DNA of 40,803 nucleotides from DASSJM01 sp036280655 (lineage in GTDB: Bacteria > Actinomycetota > UBA4738 > HRBIN12): NCBI GenBank assembly GCA_036280655.1, contig DASUQI010000014.1, positions 1-40,803 of the forward strand, read 5' to 3'. Numbering within the stretch: the first letter of the stretch is position 1; every line of letters begins with the position of its first letter. The notes beneath the pieces are model-generated. The model saw only the letters and a list, made by a program, of their open reading frames with translations, did no database searches and was not told the origin of the DNA. Of the stretch, positions 16,840-23,118 are shown piece after piece. The translations under genes were made by a program, and so were the position numbers.

Positions 16840-17712
16840 ATGTCGATGCTCGATCGTTCCGCCTCGCCAGAAGCTTCAGCCGCCGAGTCGGTGGAGCAGA
16901 GTGATCGGCTCAGCGTGATCACGGCGGGTCGCATCGGCAACATGGACGCGCTGCTCGGAGCGAATGGGTTTGACGTCGTCTCGGTCGCGCAGACGGAGGA
17001 TGCGCTGATGGATGCCGTGTCGACGGACGAGCCGGACGCGATCGTCGTCGAGGCTGACTTGTGTACCTCGCTCGAGCACGTTCGCGATCTCGCGCCCCGC
17101 GCCGTGCTCATCGTCATCGGCGATCACACGCCCGCTGGCGCGCTCGGTCGCATCGAGCCAGGCGTATCGGGCACGGTGATGGCTGGACTCCTACACGCAC
17201 TCGTCGCCGAGGGCGTCGGAGGGGCCGTCGTGTGGGGGCTCGTGCCGGCATTGGGCTCGGGGAGCGCGCTGCAGGTTCCTCAGCGCATCATCGGATGGCT
17301 GTCAGCCAGACCGGATCTCGTCCGAGCGCACGTTGCGAACGCGCTTCGTGATCACGCCGAACTCCTGACCGCGGCGACCGCCGCCGCGGTGACCGTTTCC
17401 GCTGGCCTTCTGCTGACGTTGAGCGCGGCCCGCACGCACGAACCTCCGCCCGAACGCCCGGAGCGCATCCACGTGGTCGCGCCGGCCGTGGAGCGCACAC
17501 AGCAGCATCCGGTCGTCGGTGTGTCCCCCACAACGCCGATGCCCGTCTATAGCCCTTTCTGGAAGGAGGCTGAGCTCGGCGATCGACCGGGGTCGAACCC
17601 CGGTGAGTCGCGGGGTCGTGGTCGTGGCGGCCAAGACGGCCACGGCCAGGACGGCGACGACCACGGCCAGGACGGCGACGACCAGGACGGCCGAGGCCGG
17701 GCTACGGGGTGA
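16840..17712 (+). CDS. Membrane protein with pseudo-receiver domain and Gly/Asp/His-rich tail
   Basis: A 290-residue protein I cannot assign to a named family. Residues about 22-130 have the strand/helix rhythm of a response-regulator receiver (LSVITAGRIGNMDALLGANGFDVVSV, DEPDAIVVEADL), but the usual phospho-Asp position is Glu (E71). Residues about 176-197 form one transmembrane helix. Then comes a Pro-rich extracytoplasmic segment ending in a low-complexity tail of GQDGDDHGQDGDDQDGRG type encoded by 21-bp direct repeats. A membrane-tethered sensor or scaffold is plausible. The tail could bind metal (His/Asp-rich), which is inference. Start ATG 16840, with a second in-frame ATG at 16846; the Shine-Dalgarno AGGAG is about 12 bases upstream. 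Confidence 0.8.
   Translation: MSMLDRSASPEASAAESVEQSDRLSVITAGRIGNMDALLGANGFDVVSVAQTEDALMDAVSTDEPDAIVVEADLCTSLEHVRDLAPRAVLIVIGDHTPAGALGRIEPGVSGTVMAGLLHALVAEGVGGAVVWGLVPALGSGSALQVPQRIIGWLSARPDLVRAHVANALRDHAELLTAATAAAVTVSAGLLLTLSAARTHEPPPERPERIHVVAPAVERTQQHPVVGVSPTTPMPVYSPFWKEAELGDRPGSNPGESRGRGRGGQDGHGQDGDDHGQDGDDQDGRGRATG
17641..17682 (+). repeat. 21-bp direct tandem repeat in the tail of the pseudo-receiver gene
   Basis: Two exact 21-base units (17641-17661 and 17662-17682; each opens CACGGCCAGGACGG and ends CGACGAC) with partial copies on either side. They encode HGQDGDD repeats. In-frame, so expansion or contraction would change only tail length. Confidence 0.85.
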
Positions 17713-17951
17713 CTCGCAGGACTCGCTGAACGATCGGGTCCCGGGGCTCCCTTCGTACGAACATCCCTCCACGGGGCGGGCTCGAAGAGGCAGGCGGAGT
17801 CGTCTTCCATGCTTCATCAGTGCGTCGGCGCACGCGTCGCCCCGGTGCTGAGAGTTTCACTGCGCATCGGAGAGCTGGGGAATCTCACACATCGGCCCCA
17901 TCGCGGCGGTAGACGCCCGGACCTCGGCGATGGGTTCAGGCTTTCCGTTGC

Positions 17952-17957
17952 TAGATT
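17952..17957 (+). promoter_or_regulatory. Candidate -10 box for tRNA-Ser
   Basis: TAGATT, preceded by TTGC, ends 6 bases before the tRNA-Ser 5' end, the expected position for a tRNA promoter with transcription starting at or next to the mature end. No clear -35. The rest of the 251-base gap after 17712 holds nothing I recognise. Confidence 0.4.
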
Positions 17958-17963
17958 TCCTCC

Positions 17964-18050
17964 GGGAGGGTGGCCGAGCGGACGAAGGCGGCGGTCTTGA
18001 AAACCGCCAGCGGGGCGACCCGCTCGTGGGTTCGAATCCCACCCCTCCCG
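17964..18050 (+). tRNA. tRNA-Ser (anticodon UGA)
   Basis: An 87-base class II tRNA. The acceptor pairs GGGAGGG (17964-17970) with CCCTCCC (18043-18049), discriminator G18050. The D arm includes GCCGAGCGGACGAAGGC. The anticodon stem GGCGGT/ACCGCC surrounds the loop containing TGA. The long variable arm (AGCGGGGCGACCCGCTC) is serine type, and the T arm is GTGGGTTCGAATCCCAC. CCA is not encoded. Confidence 0.96.
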
Positions 18051-18106
18051 CCGAGGCGCGTCCGAGCACTCAACGCCGGATGTGTCTGCCCGGGACCGGC
18101 CATCCC

Positions 18107-18112
18107 TAGAAT
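18107..18112 (+). promoter_or_regulatory. Candidate -10 box for the LuxR-family regulator
   Basis: TAGAAT is a very good actinobacterial -10. It places the transcript start near 18119, downstream of the GTG at 18082, and so favours the GTG at 18136 as the translation start. Confidence 0.45.
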
Positions 18113-18135
18113 CTGACGTCCACCGATCGGGGGGA

Positions 18136-20940
18136 GTGGCGGTGGCTGGCGACGTCGTCGGACGGGAGCTCGAGCTCGCGACGATCGAGCGTGCCCTCGA
18201 CACGATCCCGCACGGCCCGACCGCCGTGCTGCTGTCCGGAGATGCCGGCATCGGGAAGACCACGGTGTGGAGGCGTGGGCTCGCGGGAGCCCGCGAGCGC
18301 GGCTACCGGACGCTCTCGTGCAGTCCCGTCGAGGCCGAGACGCGTCTGTCGTACGCCGTCCTCGGCGACCTCGTCGAACCCGTCCTGGACGAGGGCCTGC
18401 CGTTGCTCCCCGAGCCGCAGCGCGCGGCCCTGGAGGTGGCGCTCCTCCGAACGCCTCGCACCGGCGGACGCGCCGACCAGCGGGCCGTCTCGCTGGCCGT
18501 CCTCGGGTGCATCCGTGCGGTCGCCTCCACCACACCCGTCGTCCTGGCCATCGACGACGCGCACTGGATGGATCTGCCGTCTGCGCGCGTGTTGCAGTTC
18601 GTCGTCCGGCGACTGAAGGACGAGCCGGTCGGCGTGCTGACGGCCGTACGGGGATCGGATGCCGAGGTCGATCCCCTCGGCATCGTGCCGGTGTTCCCGG
18701 AGGAACGCGTGCAGGTCGTCCACGTCGGCCCGCTGTCCCTGGACGACGTCGAGCGGGTCATCCTGGATGCGGTCGGCGAAGGGTTCCCGCGGACCGCGCT
18801 CTTGCGTATCCACGAGATGTCGGGCGGCAACCCCTTCTTCGCTCAGGAGATCGCACTCGCGCTGATCCGTCGTGGTGACGATGTGGGGTCGGGCGAGCGG
18901 CTCCCGATCCCCGACCGCCTGCAGGAGCTCATCGCTCACCGCCTCGGGGGACTGCCGAAGGATGCCGTGGAGGCGTTGGAGATCGTCTCTGCCTTGTCTT
19001 CACCGACTCTCGAGACACTCTCCGCCGCGATCGCACCGTCGTCGATCGACGCTCGTCTGGATCCCGCGGTCGAGAGCGGGGTCGCATCGATGTCGGGCGA
19101 CCGGCTCCGGTTCACCCACCCGCTCCTCGCGGCTGCCGTCTATCAGACGATCCCGCCGGCTCGGCGTCGCGAGCTTCACGCGCGGCTCGCGACGATCGTC
19201 CGCGATTCGGAGGAACGAGCCCGCCACCTGGCGCTGTCCGTCGAGGGACCGGACGTCGCCGTCGCTGCCGCCCTCGAGGAGGCCGCCCTGCTGGCCTCCT
19301 CCCGGGGTGCGCCGCAATCCGCGGCCGAGCTCTGGGAGATGGCCCGCCGCGCCACGCCGGGGGATCGACTCGGGGACCTGGTGCGTCGGACCCACCAGGC
19401 GGGCGTGGCGCACTACGAGTGCGGCGACACCTCGCTGGCGCGGAGCGTCCTGGAGCAAGCGATCGACCTCTCGATGCCCGGGCCCGCTCGGGGCCGCGTG
19501 CTGCTTGACCTGGGGATGGCCCTCGCCGAGACCGAAGGCTGGCGGGGGGCGTGGGCCGTGTTCGAGGCTGCTCGGGGCGAGGCGGGGGATGATCTGGTGC
19601 TGCTGGCACTTATCGAGCAGAACCTCGGGTACGCCTGGCTGTTCAGGGGAGACCTCGCGGCATCGGAACGGCACGCTCGCGCAGCCCTGCAGCTGGCCGA
19701 GGAGCAGCAGGAACCACGGGTGATGGCCGAGGCGTTCCAGGCGTATCCCTTTGTCGAGTTTCTCCTCGGACGCGGGGTCGATCAGGAGATGCTCGATCGC
19801 GGGATCGCCCTGGAGGGGCACATGGAGGGCGAATTCAAAGCCCACGTCCTGCGTGCAAGCCACGTCCTCGCTCAACTCCTCAAGTTCACCGATCGTCTGG
19901 ACGAAGCTCGCCGGACGTTCAACGAGCTCCTGGGTGATGCCGCTGCGCACGGCGTGGAGAGTCCGATCCCCCAGTTCCAGTACCACCTCGCCGAGCTGGA
20001 GTGCCGAGCGGGCAACTGGGATGCGGCCATGGAGCACGCCCAGCGGAGCAGGGCGGCCTCCCAGCAACTCCACATGGGGCCGTGGGTCTCGGCGGAGGGC
20101 CATTTCGCGGTGGGCCTGGTCGAAGCTCATCTGGGGCGCTCCGACTCGGCGCGGTTGGAGGCCAGCGAAGGGGTGCGCGTTGCCGAGGCGGCGGGCGAGA
20201 TCCTCCTCCTGATCCCGAACCTGGCGGTCCTCGGGTTCCTCGAGCTCTCCCTGGGCCGGCCCGCCGAGGCCGATGCGTTTCTGTCCAGGGCCCTCGAGCT
20301 CGAGCGAGCGATGGGCGTTCGGGAGCCCGCCTACTTCCGGATCGTCCCGGACGAGGTCGAGGCGCTGGTCGCTCTCGGCCGGCTCGACGAGGCCGAGGCG
20401 CTCCTCCTCCCCTTCGAGGAGACCGGCGATGACTCCGACGGGGGCTGGACCAAGGCCACGGGAGCCAGGTGCCGGGCGCTCGCGCTCGCCGCTCGGGGCG
20501 ACCTCGAGGCTGCGTCGGCGGCGGCCGCCCGCGCGCTTCGAGAGCAGGAAGGCCTGCCGCTGCCGTTCGAGCTGGGCCGAACGCTCCTCGTGAGCGGAAC
20601 GCTGGAGCGACGCGCGAAGCGGAAGAAGGAGGCTAGGGAGACGCTGACGAAGGCCTTGGAGATCTTCGACCGGCTGGGGGCCGCGTTGTGGGCGGAGAAG
20701 ACACGTGCCGAGCTGGTGCGGATCGGCGGGCGAGCCTCCTCGTCGCTCGCTCTGACCCCGACCGAGGAGAAGGTCGCGGCGCTGGTCGCCACGGGGAGCA
20801 CCAACAGGGAAGTCGCCGACGCCCTGTTCGTGAGCGTCCACACGGTCGAGGCCCACCTCAAGCGCATCTACCGCAAGCTCGGCATCCGCTCCCGCACGGA
20901 GCTGGCGTCGAAGTTCCCTCCCGACGCAACGGGGTCCTGA
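18136..20940 (+). CDS. LAL-type LuxR family transcriptional regulator (AAA ATPase + TPR-like + HTH)
   Basis: A 934-residue large ATP-binding LuxR regulator. It has an N-terminal STAND/AAA ATPase with GDAGIGKTT (K41) and a Walker B at about 136-143 (VVLAIDDAHWMD). A long helical TPR-like region (about 330-860) has many Ala/Leu/Glu repeats. The C-terminal LuxR HTH (about 872-930) reads LTPTEEKVAALVATGSTNRE, then ADALFVSVHTVEAHLKRIYRKLGI. Members sense an inducer through the ATPase/TPR region and activate nearby genes, as MalT does. GTG 18136 has GGGGGGA just upstream; an earlier GTG at 18082 lacks a ribosome site. The next gene downstream, the repeat membrane protein, is a candidate target. The ligand is unknown. 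Confidence 0.92.
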   Translation: MAVAGDVVGRELELATIERALDTIPHGPTAVLLSGDAGIGKTTVWRRGLAGARERGYRTLSCSPVEAETRLSYAVLGDLVEPVLDEGLPLLPEPQRAALEVALLRTPRTGGRADQRAVSLAVLGCIRAVASTTPVVLAIDDAHWMDLPSARVLQFVVRRLKDEPVGVLTAVRGSDAEVDPLGIVPVFPEERVQVVHVGPLSLDDVERVILDAVGEGFPRTALLRIHEMSGGNPFFAQEIALALIRRGDDVGSGERLPIPDRLQELIAHRLGGLPKDAVEALEIVSALSSPTLETLSAAIAPSSIDARLDPAVESGVASMSGDRLRFTHPLLAAAVYQTIPPARRRELHARLATIVRDSEERARHLALSVEGPDVAVAAALEEAALLASSRGAPQSAAELWEMARRATPGDRLGDLVRRTHQAGVAHYECGDTSLARSVLEQAIDLSMPGPARGRVLLDLGMALAETEGWRGAWAVFEAARGEAGDDLVLLALIEQNLGYAWLFRGDLAASERHARAALQLAEEQQEPRVMAEAFQAYPFVEFLLGRGVDQEMLDRGIALEGHMEGEFKAHVLRASHVLAQLLKFTDRLDEARRTFNELLGDAAAHGVESPIPQFQYHLAELECRAGNWDAAMEHAQRSRAASQQLHMGPWVSAEGHFAVGLVEAHLGRSDSARLEASEGVRVAEAAGEILLLIPNLAVLGFLELSLGRPAEADAFLSRALELERAMGVREPAYFRIVPDEVEALVALGRLDEAEALLLPFEETGDDSDGGWTKATGARCRALALAARGDLEAASAAAARALREQEGLPLPFELGRTLLVSGTLERRAKRKKEARETLTKALEIFDRLGAALWAEKTRAELVRIGGRASSSLALTPTEEKVAALVATGSTNREVADALFVSVHTVEAHLKRIYRKLGIRSRTELASKFPPDATGS

Positions 20941-21054
20941 CCCGAGCGTTGTACCGGTCGACGCCTCGATCGATACGGATTTCGGGGATTCCTCCGCGCG
21001 CACGCCACCCTACGCTCGGCCCAGAGCAGAGAACCGACGACGGAAGGAGGAGTC

Positions 21055-21495
21055 ATGAGCACGAAGGCGGGAACCATCGAGGTCCGGCGGCCCACGGGAT
21101 TCACGCTCTGGGCCGCGGCGGTCTCCGTCCTCGCGGCTGCGGCGGTGATCATGAGTGCGGTGGCGCTCAACCAGGCGGTGCGCACCTCCGACCGCGAGGC
21201 CGTCAGCGTCGGCGCGCCGCTCTGGGACGCGGGCAAGCTCGAAGCCATGCAGGGTCGCGTCCTGGCGGCGAGCGTCGGGTCCACGGGCTACGCGCTGTGG
21301 GACGCGGCCAAACTCGAAGCCATGAGTGGTCGCGTGCTCGCCGAGAGCGTCTCCAGCCCGGGGTACGTCCTGTGGGACGCTGACAAGCTGGAGGCGATGG
21401 CGGGCCGGGTCCTCGCCGAGAGCGACCAGCGCTACGAGCTCTGGGACGACGCCAAGCTCGAGGCCATGGAGGGTCGCCTGCAGGCCGAGGAGTGA
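21055..21495 (+). CDS. Small membrane protein with four LWDxxKLEAMxGR repeats
   Basis: A 146-residue protein of no family I recognise. Residues about 17-40 form one membrane helix (FTLWAAAVSVLAAAAVIMSA). The soluble part consists of four repeats starting at residues 56, 81, 106 and 129, with consensus LWDxxKLEAMxGRxLAxS and a connector SxGY. Spacing is 25, 25 and 23 residues. Each unit pairs an aromatic-acidic start with an amphipathic helix. The ATG has a strong Shine-Dalgarno (GGAAGGAGGAGTC). Topology suggests a short cytoplasmic N-terminus with repeats outside, or the reverse. It follows the LuxR regulator by 114 bases. It may be a surface or oligomerising protein; function is not known. 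Confidence 0.85.
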   Translation: MSTKAGTIEVRRPTGFTLWAAAVSVLAAAAVIMSAVALNQAVRTSDREAVSVGAPLWDAGKLEAMQGRVLAASVGSTGYALWDAAKLEAMSGRVLAESVSSPGYVLWDADKLEAMAGRVLAESDQRYELWDDAKLEAMEGRLQAEE

Positions 21496-21520
21496 ATGGC
21501 TCTCGGATCCAACGACGGCA

Positions 21521-21550
21521 TTGACCCGGGCGACATCCTCTGACTAAGGT
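21521..21550 (+). promoter_or_regulatory. Promoter for the MarR-GNAT gene, consistent with leaderless mRNA
   Basis: TTGACC (21521-21526), an 18-base spacer, then TAAGGT (21545-21550). The seventh base after the -10 is the A of the start ATG (21557), so the transcript would begin at the start codon. The -10 lies inside the palindrome 21529-21564. Confidence 0.65.
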
Positions 21551-21564
21551 CAGAGGATGTCGCC
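21529..21564. promoter_or_regulatory. 36-bp perfect palindrome, probable MarR autoregulatory operator
   Basis: GGCGACATCCTCTGAC (21529-21544), spacer TAAG, then GTCAGAGGATGTCGCC (21549-21564): 16-bp perfect arms. It covers the -10 box, the presumed transcript start and the first codons of the MarR-GNAT gene. MarR dimers bind palindromes of this kind and repress their own promoters, so an operator is more likely than a terminator, though it could also end transcription of the upstream repeat gene. Confidence 0.7.
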
Positions 21565-22474
21565 GTCTTCCGAGACGATGGTCGCAAAGGTCCGGCGTTT
21601 CAATCGGCTCGTGACCGAGCGAGTCGGCGCACTGAACGACCACTACCTCGCCCGTGACCTGCCGCTCGGGCAGGCCCGAGTCCTGTGGGAGATCGGCAAC
21701 GACGGGTGCGACGTCCGAACGCTTCGGTCGCGGCTCGGTCTGGACTCCGGCTACCTCAGCCGGCTCCTGCGCGAACTCGAAGGGGCGGGCCTCGTGAGCG
21801 TCGAACCTAGCGGGCGGGACCGCCGGGTGCGGACGGCGCATCTCACCGCCGGCGGCGTGAAGGAACGCGCGCTGCTCGACCACCGGAGCGACGACCTCGC
21901 CCGATCCCTCCTCGAACCGCTTCCGGTGGCGCAGCGGGATCGCCTGGTGGAGGCGATGCGCGAGGTCGAGCGACTCCTGACGTCGGCGATGGTCGAGATC
22001 CATCGCGTCGAACCCGCCGATCCGCGCGCTCGGTTCTGTGTGCGCGAGTACTTCGCCGAGCTCGACCGGCGCTTCTCGAAGGGGTTCGATCCGGGGGCGA
22101 GCATCTCCGCCGACGACGACGAGTTGCGCCCGCCCCGGGGCCTGATGCTCGTGGCCACCCTCCGAGACGAGCCGGTCGGCTGCGGCGCGCTCAAGTTCCA
22201 GCGGGACGCCCCCACCGAGCTCAAGCGCATGTGGGTCGCGTCGTCCACGCGCGGACTCGGGATCGGTCGGCGGTTGCTCACCGAGCTCGAGGCCGAGGCC
22301 GCGCGCCACGGCGGCCGAGTGGTGCATCTGGAGACGAACGGCTCCCTGAAGGAGGCCATCGAGCTGTACCTGTCCGCCGGCTACGAGGAGGTCGAGGCGT
22401 TCAACGACGAGCCGTACGCCCACCACTGGTTCGAGAAGCGCCTCCGGCGAGGCGCCTCACGAGTGGCGCGCTAG
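21557..22474 (+). CDS. MarR-GNAT fusion: MarR-type regulator with acetyltransferase domain
   Basis: A 305-residue fusion. The N-terminal half (about 8-135) is a MarR winged helix: VLWEIGNDGCDVRTLRSRLG, recognition region SGYLSRLLRELEGAGLVS, wing RDRRVRTAHLT. The C-terminal half (about 150-300) is a GNAT N-acetyltransferase with acetyl-CoA motif RGLGIGRRLLTELE and an AIELYLSAGYEEV end. Substrate is unknown, probably a small molecule or amino acid-like compound that also acts as ligand. The ATG sits within the 36-bp palindrome. The 3' end overlaps the convergent XRE-cupin gene by 4 bases. Confidence 0.93.
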   Translation: MSPSSETMVAKVRRFNRLVTERVGALNDHYLARDLPLGQARVLWEIGNDGCDVRTLRSRLGLDSGYLSRLLRELEGAGLVSVEPSGRDRRVRTAHLTAGGVKERALLDHRSDDLARSLLEPLPVAQRDRLVEAMREVERLLTSAMVEIHRVEPADPRARFCVREYFAELDRRFSKGFDPGASISADDDELRPPRGLMLVATLRDEPVGCGALKFQRDAPTELKRMWVASSTRGLGIGRRLLTELEAEAARHGGRVVHLETNGSLKEAIELYLSAGYEEVEAFNDEPYAHHWFEKRLRRGASRVAR

Positions 22475-23082
22475 GCGCCGTCGCGGCCGACGACGAACCA
22501 GATCCCGTGGACCGGCTCGTCGCCGAGGTTCCAAAGTCGATGCGGCAGCGTCGAGTCGAACGCGATCGAGTCGCCCGGCTCGAGCTCGTGTCGCTCGAAC
22601 CCGAGCTGCACGCCGAGGCGGCCCGAGAGCACGTGGCCGTACTCGCGACCCGGGTGCCGCATCAGGCGTTCGTCGGGTGCGGAGGACCCGCCCACGTCGT
22701 AGATCACATGGAGGAAGTCGACGTCCTCGTGCTGGTGGCTCGTCAGGCGCTCCCACGTCACGCCCGAGTCGAGCTCGACCACGTGGCGCTCCCGAGGACG
22801 GACCACGGGCGCCGCGGCGCCGTCGGTCTCGGCGTCGGCGCCGACCGCGGTGGCGAGCGAGAGCTCGTGCTCGTGGACGCGGAAGACGTAGTCGAGCGAG
22901 ACGCCGAGCTCGGTGACGATCGCGTACAGCGTGCTGACCGACGGCTTGGACTGTCCCGACTCGATCTGGGAGATCAGGCTCGCCGAGACGCCGAGCCGAC
23001 GCGCGAGCTCGCGCTGACTGATGCTCGCCCGTTCACGTTCCTCGCGGAGCCGGGAGCCGATATCGCCGAGCTCCCCCGCCAT
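22471..23082 (-). CDS. XRE-family regulator with C-terminal cupin domain
   Basis: A 203-residue transcription factor with an N-terminal XRE helix-turn-helix (about 10-65: LREERERASISQRELARRLG, SASLISQIESGQSKPSVSTL) and a C-terminal cupin sensor (about 115-200: PGREYGHVLSGRLGVQLG, LEPGDSIAFDSTLPHRLWN). Such proteins usually sense a catabolic substrate and control adjacent transport and degradation genes, as PuuR does. Start ATG 23082 (MAGELGDIG) has a GAGGGGG ribosome site; an earlier in-frame start at 23106 is less likely. It is the last gene of the leftward ABC/amidohydrolase operon, 36 bases after the fusion gene, and is the prime candidate regulator of the locus. Confidence 0.9.
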   Translation of the reverse strand: MAGELGDIGSRLREERERASISQRELARRLGVSASLISQIESGQSKPSVSTLYAIVTELGVSLDYVFRVHEHELSLATAVGADAETDGAAAPVVRPRERHVVELDSGVTWERLTSHQHEDVDFLHVIYDVGGSSAPDERLMRHPGREYGHVLSGRLGVQLGFERHELEPGDSIAFDSTLPHRLWNLGDEPVHGIWFVVGRDGA

Positions 23083-23118
23083 GTTCCCCCTCAACGCCGG
23101 TGCCAACGGTAGCCCCCC

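Noticed and set aside
17583..17607. T-arm-like hairpin (ACCGGGG, TCGAA, CCCCGGT) suggesting a tRNA fragment
   Set aside because: No acceptor, D or anticodon arms around it; it lies inside the pseudo-receiver coding sequence.
17641..17690. Possible CRISPR-like direct repeats
   Set aside because: Units are adjacent without spacers and in frame with a low-complexity protein tail; no cas genes nearby.
18082..18135. Earlier GTG start for the LAL regulator at 18082
   Set aside because: No ribosome site, lies upstream of the predicted transcript start from TAGAAT at 18107, and the extra residues are not family-like.
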